Of a stretch of DNA of 64,000 nucleotides, positions 1 to 12,654 are shown piece by piece (within the stretch, counting starts at the first letter, position 1; every line of letters begins with the position of its first letter). Under the pieces are notes generated by a model. The model saw only the letters and a list, made by a program, of their open reading frames with translations. It was not told where the DNA came from and did not search any database. Where the stretch lies: contig SSNU01000358.1 of NCBI GenBank assembly GCA_012064415.1, positions 62,001-126,000 of the forward strand, given 5' to 3'. The position numbers and the translations under genes are program-made. This stretch comes from Gyrodactylus bullatarudis. Its lineage: Eukaryota; Platyhelminthes; Monogenea; Gyrodactylidea; Gyrodactylidae.

Positions 1-1968
1 TAAAGATTGTTAGGGAACCAGATCATGTTGCCTACTTTTGCCATTTGAAGACAAACATTCTGAAGTATAAATTGTATTGGCCAGAGAGAAAATAATTTAA
101 CTCTTTATGAGAGAAAAGGATGAAGCATGTTCTAAGATAAGCGGAATACGCTCGAGATTTTACGATGTAAGAACAGGGAAGTCACACAAAATTCCAGACC
201 CATAATCCAAATAGGGGGAGGAAAAGTGATTTGAATAGAAAGATGCTCAAATCTGGCTTAATGACATATCTCCGGATAAAATAATAGCTTTTGCAACGGA
301 TCTTTTTAAGGTTTTCATGAGAGTGCACGTTCGTGCTTAGATTATTGTCATAGAGGGCCTTTGATGACAGCTACAACATCATAAGGGAATGGATAAAGAT
401 GTGCCTTTGAGAACTACAACTTTAGCATATTACTAAGGGAAGTAATGACTTTTACGATGATTTTAACTAACTGAAGAGGGTTGATTTAGAATTTCTAGGT
501 CTTGAAAAAAGCCCTTTTGACTCTAGCTAATCTTATCTATACTAATAACTGTCAAAAAGTTTTCTGGGCATGAATGATCAAATTTCAGTTTGAATCCTCC
601 TTTTGGAAATTGAGTATTTTATCCTGATCAAATCTGTTGTATATTTCGACATGAATCTATTGAAAAATTTTTATAAAATGAAATAACTTTTTTGCACCAA
701 GTCTATAAAGCCAAGACCATCGGATGTAGAGAGAAAAGTTTTTCAACTTATCCAATTTTTTTCGCAGAATTTTAGAAACTTTAATTTAAAATTGAAAAAA
801 TAGTTTTTTTATTAAGATAAGGTTTATATTCTTCTAAGCTTCTAATCGTTATGGGAAATCTTTATTATTCTCTTATTATTGCAACTTTTTTCATGCATTA
901 AGCTTTCATTTTGCCGAAATTCAGCTTCAAATTGCCGAATAAATGTGAAATCATTGAATTCGTAAAGAAAAGTTCAACGTCCTTAATTGCAATAACTTTT
1001 CTCAGAATCTTTTTTCCAAATTCTACAGCGGATTCAAAATTTTCATTCGTTTCCAAATTAATATTCAATTTATTCATGAATTTTAGAATTTTAGAAAAAT
1101 CACTTTTTTGAAATTTAATGTCTGAGAATTTGTGAAGAATCAAAATATAATTCGTTATTTTTAGTTGAAATATATTTATCTGGTCTTTAAAGTCTTAAAA
1201 TCAACGAATTTTTGATCTTTTTTGGATTCATTTTGATTTCCCGCCTTATATAATGACTAATGGAAATCCTTACGGAAAATTTTCGACTCTCGATACGTCT
1301 TATTTTCTGATATCCATGAGTTTCACAGTGCACTGTGTTTATTAACACTTTTTGCATTTCATGTGTTATAAATAATTAGAAGAGCTGGTGAAATCAAGTG
1401 TTCCCGTAAAAACTGTAAGATTTCCTGTAATAAAATACCAAATTTTTTGTCTATAAAGATGCTATATGATGCATAGTTTTCGATAATAATTATCATCTGT
1501 ACCTAATCATTTTGAGAATTTCAATGTGAACTTCACATTAGAAAAATGTACTTTTATTAAGTAATTGAATGAGCATAGAGAACTGCATTTCGTTTATCCA
1601 ATATTATATTATTTTTTGAATAAACCTACTACATACTACACTTTATATTAGACTCAACACACAATAAATTGTATTAATACTCTTTAACTGGTATTAATAC
1701 ACTTACGATTATATATTTACTATACTTATTAACTAACTACATCGTGAAATTATGAAGCAGTTGATTGTTAAAAGTCATTGAGAAATATTCATGATAATAA
1801 TGTAATGAATATTGTAAAATTATGAATGAAATTATTTGTAGTATGCAATCTTATCGATATTTGGAGAATTAGAATAAAGATATATTTAAGGGCCATATCT
1901 ACAATTCCATAAAGCATCATCAGTGGCAATACTTTAATGATGATAAAAGTTAAGAATTCATTAAAGAT
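1..1968. other. AT-rich intergenic, no gene seen
   Basis: No reading frame with family resemblance was found on either strand; the few short open frames overlap one another on opposite strands, as expected by chance. The only sharp feature is a 14-base perfect palindrome, CACAGTGCACTGTG, near 1325. The rest looks like decayed repeat sequence. Confidence 0.5.
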
Positions 1969-2280
1969 TTACAAATTATGAAAGAAATAGTAAATGTCAA
2001 AGAAGATCAGAATACAATGTAAGCTAAAAAAAACACCAAAACTCTCCAATAAATAGCAACAGTGGAGAGAAAAGTGAAGAAGCTCACATTGGCCAAGTGG
2101 TTCAAGATTATAAGAATAGTTTTTTCGAACGCATAAGTTTGGTTTATATTGATTTATGAAGAATTTCCCCTTCATCCAAACGTCTGTATTGTCATCGCCT
2201 GCATTTTTGTATAAAATTGAAAAATTTGAGATTGAAGCTTCATGTCCTTCCTGTATTAGATGCCTGGTTGACATTGATGA
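1969..2280 (-). pseudogene. Penelope-like element GIY-YIG ORF, C-terminal fragment
   Basis: The minus-strand frame encodes a stretch (RHLIQEGHEASISNFSILYK, then a KPNLCVRKNYSYNL segment) that is clearly homologous to the tail of the GIY-YIG-type reading frame at 7516-7809 on the plus strand. The similarity continues past the stop of that other copy, into a LLHFSLHCCYLLESFGVFF-like extension. No reverse transcriptase and no GIY-YIG core are present on this side, so this is a truncated, dead copy. Assignment to Penelope-like elements rests on the partner copy, which keeps the GIY-YIG signature. Confidence 0.65.
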
Positions 2281-2689
2281 GTTTACTCATAAATTCATGA
2301 TGAACTCGATTTAATACAAAATTACCGTCGAAAACGAAACTCAATGTCTACCCCAGTCCGAAGAAATAATATAATAATATAAATTCAGTATAACCTTTAA
2401 ATCAGTACGTTTATAAGCCAGTACGAAATCAGTATATCCTTGAATAAATACTTTCTCAGAGGTATCCTGTTTCATGAATTTCTACTTGTAAGCGACCGAA
2501 TAAAATTGAAGAATTTCAAGAAAATAAGATTAATCCTTATACCAGATTTAACGTCTAATCTTGAGCCTGGGAAATTTCCTTAGACCACTTTCAAATCAAA
2601 ATAAATATTTTCCCTCAAAGTTTGAAAAGGTATCAGATATTATGAAGGAAATTCGAATTACTATTATTGGGTTCTGAACTCATGGGGGA

Positions 2690-2825
2690 AGGTTAGAGAA
2701 AACAGACGTATATTATAGTGATTAACGTTATATTTCGCCAGGTCTCTTCAGACTCTACCCTGGTTGACATATAAATACTATCACAATGCTAAATTTTTGT
2801 GCACTTCCATTGGTTGAGTTGATTG
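2690..2825. repeat. Dispersed terminal repeat, copy 1
   Basis: This segment matches the repeats at 48755-48905 and 49740-49893, and in opposite orientation 50430-50576. The shared core, read on the minus strand, is GAGTCTGAAGAGACC followed by GGCGAAATATAACG. The core looks like a degenerate hammerhead (CTGAnGA ... GAAA). Other copies occur as inverted pairs around a small unit, so this one is best read as a solo terminal repeat. Confidence 0.6.
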
Positions 2826-2830
2826 CAAAT

Positions 2831-4307
2831 TGCATCAAGGAAGCAGGGGAAATTCAAATTAATTTTGAAGAGGGATCTTGGAGATTGGAATGGATTTTGT
2901 ACAGTCAGTCAAAACTCATTGGCCATCCTTGTTCAAGAAACTGCAATTAAATTTTTGATCTTTTCATGTTCTATTCATAAAGCTTGTGTTGTTTACTGGT
3001 TTACCACCATGAATGCATTTTTTTGATTTCACTTCATCATTTAAAAAAATTAGAATTTGCTTTCAATCAGTATCCTTGGATCATATATCGTGCAATCGTG
3101 AACCTAAAAAGACAAAATTCTCCAAAAGGTTTCAAATCGAAATTCAAAAATTGAAAAATTCGACGCTAGCCTTCTGTAATTAAAAGAAAATTCAGAAATT
3201 TCAAGTGGTAAAATTTTGTAAATCAAGTAACTTTATTCAACCTAAGAAATGGCTGCCGTTTCCAGTAATTTCAAGTAAAGTCTCCTAGTGAGAAACTTCA
3301 GAAACCCTGTTTGGAAAGGAAGAAAATAATTCAAAGATTTTCACTTACAAAAGAGGTAGGAAAAAACACTCCAGACCGAAATTGAACTGGAAAACGTACC
3401 AAGGATTAAAGTTGATTTTCTCCTTGCCGACTTGCTTTCCCACTTTTTCACCTCTCCTCTAGAAACTTTGCTTCCATGTATTTTTGGATATTCTTCATAT
3501 GTATTACTATATAGTCCAACTGATAATGATACAAGTGTGCCCTACTAGCAAGTATTCTATGACAAATGCCTTCCCCCAAAAAGAGAAGTGGAGAATATTT
3601 TTGTTTACTTGTCTGCCTGAGTGAGAGTGAGTGTGTAAATTATGATTTTTAATTAATCAACTACTTCCACAGTAATCCCCCCTCAGTTTACTTTTCAAGA
3701 ATGAATAAATTGTGTGTATAGGCCTGTTTTCCTCTGGTGAATGGAAGAAATATACAGTAGTGTAGTGTATTTGAATTCTTTAGTGAACGATGAAGAGAGA
3801 GAGGCCGAAACAGGATAAAAACTGATGAATCATGTAAGAGTGAGAGGGATAGATAGAGTTTTTAAAGAAACTTGGATAAGATCGCAGATTTTTTGAAATA
3901 CAGATCAATAGTACATTTTAGTTAATTAATCCATTGGGACTATTCGGAGGATGTTTAATTATTCCTTCAACTTTCCTCATTGCTTCGTCATATTCTTGAG
4001 CAGAGCTAGGGTAGGGTGAAATTTTTAACCTCATATTAGTATCAACTTTTCTGATACAAGGATCAATTTTAAGCATTATTCTATATTGAAGCATGTGTCA
4101 TTCAGTTTTAAAATCTAGAATTTTTCAAATCAACGCTTAATTCTCAATGAATTTTTACTACGCAATATTTAATATCCAGAATATTTTGGCCGTTTAATCT
4201 TCAAAAATAATAATCTTATCATCAAGAGGGTGTTCATGGGGAATTTCGTTGTTTTATCATGTCCGTGGAATATATGATATGAGTAGAAAATTTTATCAGA
4301 AAAGTAA
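2831..4307. other. Intergenic, no gene seen
   Basis: No supportable coding exon, RNA gene or complete repeat was seen. The sequence is AT-rich with scattered short inverted repeats. Confidence 0.4.
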
Positions 4308-4655
4308 GAAATATTTCGTTCTAGGTGCTTAGGTCGTATATCCCACAGGAACGTCTTATTTGGTAATGGATTAGCCCATGTCGCTGAATGTTACAGCTTA
4401 CTAATGTATCCCACCGAGACTGGTACGAAAGAAACTTACAAAGCATTTAGAAATAATTTAAGTATACATACATGGTAGACATATACGCGCGTTTCGTCCT
4501 TTTTCTGGACTCATCAGTATGCCACAATTTTCTTTCGTACCAGTCTCGGTGGGATCCATTAGTAAGCTGTAACATTCAGCGACATGGGCTAATGCATTAC
4601 CAAATAAGACGTTCCTGTGGGATATACGACCTAAGCACCTAGAACGAAATATTTC
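4308..4655. mobile_element. Palindromic element carrying a hammerhead ribozyme
   Basis: Two 127-base arms (4308-4434 and 4529-4655) are inverted copies with about two mismatches seen. They enclose a 94-base centre. The centre contains a complete hammerhead motif on the minus strand (4478-4523). Folded as RNA, the whole unit would form a long hairpin with the ribozyme in its loop. This arrangement recurs around the ribozyme at 19.5 kb. No coding capacity is present, so the unit must be non-autonomous; mobilisation by Penelope-like or LINE machinery is inference. Confidence 0.8.
4478..4523 (-). ncRNA. Hammerhead ribozyme, type I
   Basis: Read on the minus strand the pieces in order are: GGCATA (stem I 5' side), CTGATGA (core), GTCC-AGAAAAA-GGAC (stem II, 4 bp, 7-nt loop), GAA (core), AC-GCGC-GT (minimal stem III), A (cleavage nucleotide), TATGTC (stem I 3' side). 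Stem I pairs over 6 bp with one G-U. All the near-invariant core bases (CUGAUGA and GAA) are present. Cleavage is predicted 3' of the A at 4484, a GUA triplet, which fits the NUH rule although GUC is commoner. A very short stem III is typical of metazoan retroelement hammerheads and usually implies action as a dimer; activity is not shown by sequence alone. Confidence 0.88.
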
Positions 4656-6714
4656 TAGTCAAACTTTGTAAGTATAGATGCTGCACTATTCATTAGAAAA
4701 GTAAGTACTCTCGTGAGTTGTTCGGAGAATAATTATTTCACCCTAGCCTATTGAGCCTACAAATGATTTCAACCTTTCGATTCCCATTGTGCCTTTGAAG
4801 AATCATCATCATCACAAAGCATTGCGTCCAAGACCAAACTCTGGACAAGATAAAAATAGCGTGGAATCCACCATTTTGAAAAGCAAATTAGGAAATTTTT
4901 TAATTTCGAGAATACGCCAAATTTCAATTTTTGCAATGTTTGATGAATAAAAATAGCCAAATCTTTTTGAAGGTTTGAAAATTTTGCTGATCAAAATTTG
5001 ATTTTCAGGATCTCAATGAGAAAAGAAAACCGATAACCACCATAAGATTTTAGATGGATGCGTCATTTTTCAGGGATCTCGTCAAAATTTCATCGATTTT
5101 TAAGTAGGGAAATATATCGAAAAATTCAAAATTAAATTTTCACACGATGATGTGTTGATTCTCAAATTCTGATACAGCGTATTTGATTTCTTTGTTTAAT
5201 CCAGATCCTTAATAATCACTTGACCACTGTCTCACTCACTGAAATCAGCAAAATTTTTCAAATCAAAGTTCAAAATAAAATGGATATTTGGCGCTACTTT
5301 GATTTCTTGATGAAAAAATTGCAAATTTTGTAAAAACCATAAATTCCTGTCTTAAGATCTTTTTTGTTTTTAAATGAAATTGGTTGATTAATAGAAAGAA
5401 TATAAAGGTAGTTGATATGAAGACGGGAATTTATGGTTTTTACAAGAAACTCAATATTTCTCGCTAGATAATAAGGAGGAAATATATTTTCTGAATTCTG
5501 AGTTTTTTTCCCAAAAAATTACGAAATTCTATGAACTTCTTCAGGCGAGTTTGAATTCTTCGTCCAATGTTGACCCTAAATATCAGCAATCGATTGCTTT
5601 GTATCTCTGGACTTAATCAAAATTGAGCTTAAACGTTCTTAAAATTTATTTTTGAGTAGCCTTAATTCCTCGAAAATATTCTGAGGAGTTTCAAAATTCA
5701 CCGTATTACATGAGTTGTTTGTAAAATTCTTATCTTCATGTCAACTTCAGCTATAGTTTTACGTAAAAATGAGAATGATCACTAGGGGTCTCAAGTTTTA
5801 CGCCCTTAAAACATAAAACTATAACTTTAAACTCAGATTTTAGATCTTTGGTCATAATTTATGATTCAATTAATAATTATTGAATAAATTTGAACTACTT
5901 ATAAGTAGAAAAATTCGAATTTATTTAATTAAAATGTCATGTACGATTCGGGTTCTAACTAAATAGGAAGAATCGATCTGATTGGTGGAAATTTAACATA
6001 CTCATGCACCATTTTAAACTAATAGGCTTCAAGCCCGCCTAATTCTTTGTTAATTTCTTGATTTTGATTGAGTTTTCATTCTTTTGATCACTAATTTTCA
6101 AAATTCAATAACCTTAAAACAAAAATATGCAAATTTATGACTTTATATCTTTGATCTGGATCACGAAAAATTAATTTTGATAGCATTTTCTTGATCCTTG
6201 GGAAAAACAGTCCCAAATATATACTTTTTGTGATTTTTTAAAGCCCTAATGATCACTATGTGACTGGTTGATTTTCCGCGGATAATTTATAAGAACAGAT
6301 TACAATTGTGTAAGAGAGTATAAATTAAGGAAATTGATTTGAATAAACTTGATACAAGAGTGCAAATCGTAAAAAGTTTAATCGAAAATTTAATAATATC
6401 CAAAGTGTTTATGATATGGACGGGGTGAATGGGGTGGATAAAGTCCAAGGTAATCTATTAGAATTTCCTCCATCTGATTGTAGAAACTTGAAAATAATCA
6501 GGTTGAGTGTTTTCAATTGAATGATATTGTAATTTGTTTCTATTGTACATCTTGCAAAGGTGGGTGTACTTGCTATCAAAACCCTTTATCAGCTGAAATA
6601 ATCAAGAGACTGTACAGTGTAAACATAAAAATTCATCAGCTGCAGCTTGTTCTTTCTCGAACTAGCATGTTGGTAGACCTGTTCAATTTCTAGACCCTAA
6701 CTCGACTTATAAAC
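4656..6714. repeat. Intergenic with foldback-family fragments
   Basis: No gene was seen. Segments around 5273-5460 carry the ends of the dispersed foldback family (TATGAAGACGGGAATTTATG and its reverse complement), in opposite orientations about 60-100 bases apart. This looks like a collapsed or deleted palindromic element. Conserved starts such as GGTAGTTGATATGAAGA identify the family. Confidence 0.5.
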
Positions 6715-7165
6715 CTAAAGACATAAAGATGAGAATTTACTAGTTTTACAAAAAACTCGATATTTTTCTCCGGATTCACAGAATTTTTTGAATTCTACAT
6801 GAAATGAGCTAATAAGATGTTCACTTTTCCACTTTTTCAACTTTTTGAACCCAAAAGTTTTATCAATTTCGATGAGCAGTTAAATGCAGATCTTTGGGAT
6901 CAAAATTGAACGATGAATTCGAATTTGGCCATAGAGGTAGCAAATAACTTAGTGTTTCCGAGAAAAAGTTAAACTTCCAGATTTTGGATAATTTGCCTTC
7001 GTGATAATCGAAAAATTCAAATGGTTCGATTTCACACAGTAATGACGAACTTCAGTGGACTTCTGCAGGTGATGATTCGATCATAGTGATATTTGAGATC
7101 AACATTGGACGAAGAATTCGAATTCACCTGCAGAAGTTCACTGAAACTCGTCATTACCGTGGGTG
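6715..7165. mobile_element. Foldback element, partial
   Basis: The left end has the family signature (ACATAAAGATGAGAATTTAC, then ACAAAAAACTCGATATTTTTC). Near 7035-7150 the sequence turns back on itself: CACAGTAATGACGA and TTCTGCAGGTGA recur as reverse complements about 60-100 bases later. The right half is truncated compared with the complete copies at 24684-25419 and 61676-62360. Confidence 0.55.
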
Positions 7166-7379
7166 TAATTAATTAGGTGTTAGAAGACAATATTCATCGA
7201 GCTTACTTGTTCAAAAAAATGAAATCAAAAAACAACCTAATTTTCTTCAGTTCAATTCCAACATTTAACAGGCTTGGCTCATTCCAAGAATGACTATCCT
7301 GAGAATTATTTGGTATTGAGATTTTTCTAAATTATTATTACAGAGGAAGGAGTGAAAACAAAAAAACTTCAAAGGGGAT

Positions 7380-7809
7380 GGTTTTAGTAATGATGTTAGG
7401 AGAAAACTGAACAATCTCATCGATCAACATTATGAAAATATACAATTGAAAAATACTCAGAGATTATTCAGTTAAATTCATAAGGATTTACTCGACCCTC
7501 AAGAAAAAAACTCTATTGATCTACAAATTTCAGTGTGACTGTGGTGCTTCGTATATAGGACGTACAATTAGGAAGTTGTCAACAAGATCGCAGTATCACC
7601 TCAATAAAGATACTGAGGTGACCAGACATCTTAAAAACGAAAACCATGCTGCTTCGATTTCTAATTTTTCTATTTTATTTTACAAGAACCCAGGGGATGA
7701 CAGCATAGATGTGTGGGTGAAGGAGAAATTCTTCATCAAATTGTATAAACCTAATTTGTGTGTTCAAAAGAATTATTCATTTAATCTTCAACTACTACGG
7801 CCTATGTGA
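7380..7809 (+). pseudogene. Penelope-like element, GIY-YIG endonuclease fragment
   Basis: The frame from about 7516 reads IYKFQCDCGASYIGRTIRKL, then an RHLKNENH segment. This is the GIY-YIG pattern (here IYK and YIG, then a conserved Arg and a C-terminal H/N block) found as the C-terminal endonuclease of Penelope-like retroelements. A Cys pair (CDC) before YIG is typical of their zinc-binding linker. Upstream, 7380-7515 still shows similarity to the linker between reverse transcriptase and endonuclease but is broken by a stop. No reverse transcriptase is left, so this is a 5'-truncated dead copy. The frame stops at 7809; a related minus-strand copy is at 1969-2280. Confidence 0.75.
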
Positions 7810-10191
7810 GCTTTTTCACCTTTTTCTCTTCACTGTTGCTATTTTTTGAAGAGTTTTTGGTTTTTTTTCAGTTTGCATAATCCTACATAAATTTGTAATC
7901 CCCTTCTAGAATTAAACTTTATAACTTCTAAGCAAGCTGTCTCTCTGGTAGGTTTACACAATTAATCTTTGATCTGTTATCAAAGCTTGAAGAACGATGA
8001 ATAGGTTCAGAGAAGATTATAGGTAACCTTAGAGATGGTTCTCGCGAAGAAGATAGATCTCAAGGTGTCTACTTTCCAATCAAACCAAAATGACCATTTT
8101 TCTAGCTTAGCTATGTTTAATTTTAATAGTCAAAACACTATTTCAGAGTAGGTATGATCCAGCTTTCAATCGATTCTTATGGCATTATCAAGACTAGAGC
8201 ATAGATTTAAACCTTCATCCGAATTATCTTGAACCCTTGTAGAATCAAATTTGTCCAAATATCAGATTAACAGAATAACACCAAAACATTTATTTATTCA
8301 TTCTTTCTTAAAGTTTTATGGTTCTTTATTTCATAATACAGTAATACAATGTAAAGTCACATACGTACTACTTGAAGGATCATTTCAATAATAATAATTA
8401 TACAAACAAGCGTATAGATATAATTGTACACTGAAAATCATACAAGTCTTTTTGAAATTTTCATTTTTGTACATATATAATGATGTATAGTTAACAATGT
8501 AGATCTAACATGTGTTGTTGAATAGCAGAGTTTAGTAGAAATCTATTTTGTTCACCTGCATCCAATCAAAATGAGTTATTCACTTGAACCAATGAGATTT
8601 GAGAATGTATAATTGAAAATCATATTTATTTTCTAGTAATTGTAATCATAGAATTAAATTACATTAGAAAAACCTCCGAGATATGAAGAAGAAGAAATGG
8701 ACAACTCAATGGTGGAATGATTTCTTTGCCCTGTTTGTAGAAGTGAAAGGTATTGAATACGGTTTTTTTGATCAGAGGTAGAGTGTTGTAGAGATATGCT
8801 AAACATTCAATCTCTCCATCAGTCTACCTGACTGAAAATCAAATCTTGAACAGCCTTTTAATGAGAAAAATTTGGATAATATGTAAGTCCGTTGGACTCT
8901 AAAATCAAGACCTGTGAGTTGAAGATGCTTTTCTCATAACTATTCAAAATGCTTTCTGATCATTTTTCCATGATCAAGGTTTCTAGGGAGTAGTCCATTC
9001 AAACCCAAACTTGGATAGTTTACGATACTGAGGAGTTTAGTATAGACCCTAGTCACTATTGAATGAAACCAGTAGTCATAAACTCTCACTGTATATATAT
9101 TCTTTTATGAGCTTCACTATTGAGTGCATAAATATTGTAGTTCTTTCTTCAAGAAATACTTTTTATTGAGTGAAATATCAATATATTTTACACTAGAATA
9201 CTTGATCTAAACTAGAAATTGATTGTGACCTGTAAGATTTTTAGATATAATTGGTTCAAAGTTAGAACGAGGTGACATATAAATTACTTACTTCTAAAGC
9301 TCCAAATACTGATACAAAATTTAGCTTCGAAAATTTCAAAATATTTTCTCTCTTGAAGAATTTTTCTTGATAATCTTCGAATGAATTAATTCTGTATAAT
9401 AAAAATTTTAGTATGTTCTGTTAATATCAAAAGCCCATGAATTATTTGATTCAACACCAAAATCTGAAAAAGATACGCTACTGGAAATTGCGTAAAAACC
9501 ATCATCATTTCACGATAACTCAAAAGTCCAGATACCTTCAAATCTAGAATGGTGTACGTATTTTTTCCCACCATCGGTCCTGTTATATTTTTTTATAAAT
9601 TATAATTGTTCAATCCTTTATGAAATAAAAGTATCATCCAACAATCATGATCCGAAAAATTCTAAGAATAAAAAAGTTTACTTGTAAGTAATCAGATCGG
9701 TTTTCACTGTTGAAGGCCGAAATATGAAATTTCTGCTCTATTTCTCCCTAGACTGAGCATTTTGTACTAAATACTAAAAATGAACTCCTGGAATATACTC
9801 CTAATCCTTTTAATCCTTTCAGGTCCGAGTCTATCCAATGACTTCAAACACTGAATATGAAAAAATATTAGGAATTAGAATGAATTATAGATGAATAATA
9901 ATTTATTATTAATAAAACCTTAAATCATCTGAAAACTTTTTGATAGAAAATTTTTTTTCGACACTTTTCAATACATTTTCCCTATCTACTTTCAAGCGAC
10001 CGCACAAGTAATTTCAGGATTTTTTAAAAAATAAGGTGGATTTAGTCAATTCTAATAAAATAACTTTAGGTTCATTTTTTTCGGAAAGATTGAGATACAA
10101 GTTAATTAATGGTGTGTATCTTTTATTTATGGGATCTTTATATCTACAAAAATTTTCAGGTTTAATATTTTGGCCCATGGACCTCAAAGGG
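7810..10191. other. Intergenic, no gene seen
   Basis: No coding exon or RNA gene could be supported. The sequence just after 7810 continues the Penelope-like 3' region (it matches the extension in the 1969-2280 copy). The rest is AT-rich without a recognisable element. Confidence 0.4.
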
Positions 10192-10282
10192 TTAACCCTA
10201 GAACGACATTTGGGGGTCTTTAACGCCCCCTTTTGTTCTAAAACTCCCATAAGGAAAAATTAAAATGTCGTTCTAGGGTTAA
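10192..10282. mobile_element. piggyBac-type MITE, family A (91 bp)
   Basis: TTAA target duplications at 10192-10195 and 10279-10282 flank perfect 16-base terminal inverted repeats: CCCTAGAACGACATTT at 10196-10211 and its reverse complement at 10263-10278. A TTAA site with CCC/GGG ends is the hallmark of piggyBac transposition. The 51-base interior has no coding capacity. Confidence 0.85.
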
Positions 10283-10364
10283 GTATCGTACACTAATGAA
10301 AATTAAATAGGGATGATTCTAAAGTAAATTTGATTTCGGAGGTCATGACATCAAAAAATTCAAT

Positions 10365-10586
10365 TTAACCCTTTCGGTGCCGATAGACATATGTCCATTT
10401 TCCTATTTTTTTCAACCTTCATAACTCTACCAGTTTGATAGGTTTCTGGATCAATTAAAGTTTTAATTGAAGCCCACAATGTGAACTTGCATTAGTAATA
10501 TTTTTGGCCAAATAACCTGGTATCTTCATAGATAAATTTAGGTTTTTATAAAAATTGTGAAATAGTCTCGGCACCGAAAGGGTTAA
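10365..10586. mobile_element. piggyBac-type MITE, family B copy 1 (222 bp)
   Basis: TTAA duplications at 10365-10368 and 10583-10586 flank inverted ends beginning CCCTTTCGGTGCCGA. A second copy at 46264-46487 lies in the opposite orientation and matches through the interior (for example GCCCACAATGTGAACTTG). A fragment of the same end is at 45098-45127. The element is non-coding. Confidence 0.85.
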
Positions 10587-12654
10587 AACCAATATTTCTC
10601 AGACCATGCTCTTATTCTTATCAACTACATAATTTTTTATCGAGATCTCTTGCGTTTCATGTGCTTTTAACTAAAACTTGCAAGTAATTCCAAAGATTCT
10701 TTCTTAAAAGATTAATTTAAGTTTTGTAGATGAGAGAATTTATTACAATTTCAAGGTATCAAGGTAGTTGACATGAAGATGAGAATTTACGATTTTCACC
10801 AAAAACTAAATACATTTAGTCAGGAAAAAAATTATTTTGAGCTTGCTGACTCGAAGTCATGCTAGTGTTCGTTCTTAACAGTCAGCAAGCTCAAACTATT
10901 TTTGAGGAAATCAGGCAACAGTTGTCTTCAAAAAAATTATTATTTGAACTTCATAATGAATTGTAAAAATTTTTAAAAATTCTGAAAAAAATTCAATCTG
11001 GTCAAAATGAGGCCATTTTACGTATTCCGAAAATGCCCCAAATTTCCACTTTTTCAACCTTATAACATTAATTTATTAAATAATTCATATGTTATCTTTC
11101 GAAACATTAAATAATTCTTCAAGTTAGAGAGGGTTTTTTAGTTCTTTTTTGAGTTCTATTATGTTTAAGTTTTTAATTGAGCGGTTAAGATTTAAAAAAA
11201 TATTTTTGCATCTGTTAAAAATGGCAAGCTTTTTCATGTGACCAAATTCTGAGGCATTACTGTATAATCCTTGTCGATTGGAGTAGACTAGCGATGAAGA
11301 GTAAGCGTTTTTAATTCTCTTCTTTGCCTTAAAAAGTCTTTAGATAATTTTAGTTTGATTTGGAATGTAGTCTGAATTTTCTTTGACCATTTATCACATT
11401 CAGGATTCCATACTGCATAGCAGTATACGATTATTGCCTAGCATTTACTCTGAAGAGAAGAACCTTCATACTGTCAATTTTAATGCATTTATAAATATGA
11501 ACTGATTAATCACATTATTGTAGTGATCATTGAAATCAAATTTCCATGAATAAGTAACTCCAAGGTCTTTGAGCTGAAAAATTTTAATCGATTTCAAAGA
11601 TTTGAAGCAATTCGACACTGTTATTTTGGATCAAGATTAGACCAAGAATTCAAATTTGGACATAGAGGTTCAAGATAAAGTTAATCTCTTAAATGTTGGG
11701 TTATTCTTAAGTCAGATTAAAAATGGAATTTTATCGATTTTCATTCGAAAACGAAAATCCCGATCATATCAACTTTGAACTCGTCTAGTTTTCACCGATT
11801 ATGATATTGATGCATAAAATTTGGGCAAGTGAAACAACTATTTATTCTGCATCGGATGGAGTTATTTATATTGATGTAGAACGAAGAAAAAATATTTCGC
11901 TTATTAATGTTCAAGCCTTATTTGGCGCTTCAGAACACATGAGGTTCAAAAAATTTTTTTGAATATTATTGGTCGTACTCATGAGTAATCAGGCAGAAAT
12001 ATTTTGATCGATTATTTTTCGGATATTACATTTTCTACACGGAATTCAAAAAATAAATTTTAAATCCTTGTAGATTTAGTTTGGATGTATCCAAACAGTT
12101 TTTATAGTATGTGAGAAATTAATGTAGAATACTCTTGATAATTCCAGAAATTCGTATTAATTTGCATGTTATTTTTTAGAGTCTGTTGTTGAAGAATTTC
12201 ATTCAGAGTTGATTCACCTAGAGTAATCCATTCAGCCTATTCAGGGGTAACACCATGAAAATAAAACTTTAAAAGCTGTCAAAAACTAAAGGATCATTGT
12301 AGGAAAAGATTACTCGAATTTTCTTATTAATATGAAAATTAATCTCTAAATGCATTAGAAAATTCAAATTTAGACGACTATAAAAGTTTACTTTTCACTT
12401 TATAATCCAACAAATTGAAATTTTTATGTTACTTTACCAATTAGATTCACTGACGTTCATTTTGTAATGAAAACATAAAAATTCTAACAATAAATAAAAG
12501 GTTAATTTAAAACAAAATCTAATGGATTTATTTTCGACAGTAGGTTTTAATTTTACCTTGAAAATAGAAGAATATGATGCAGTTAGCAAGGAACAAACAC
12601 ATGAAGGTTTATTTAATTTTTGATGGTTTTTCAGATCTGGTCCAATACTAAGGT
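10587..12654. other. Intergenic with foldback fragments
   Basis: No gene was seen. A foldback-family end lies near 10765-10815 (TAGTTGACATGAAGATGAGA). A 15-bp perfect inverted repeat (10837-10851 with 10880-10894, GCTTGCTGACT in the stem) forms a 28-base-loop hairpin. Confidence 0.45.
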
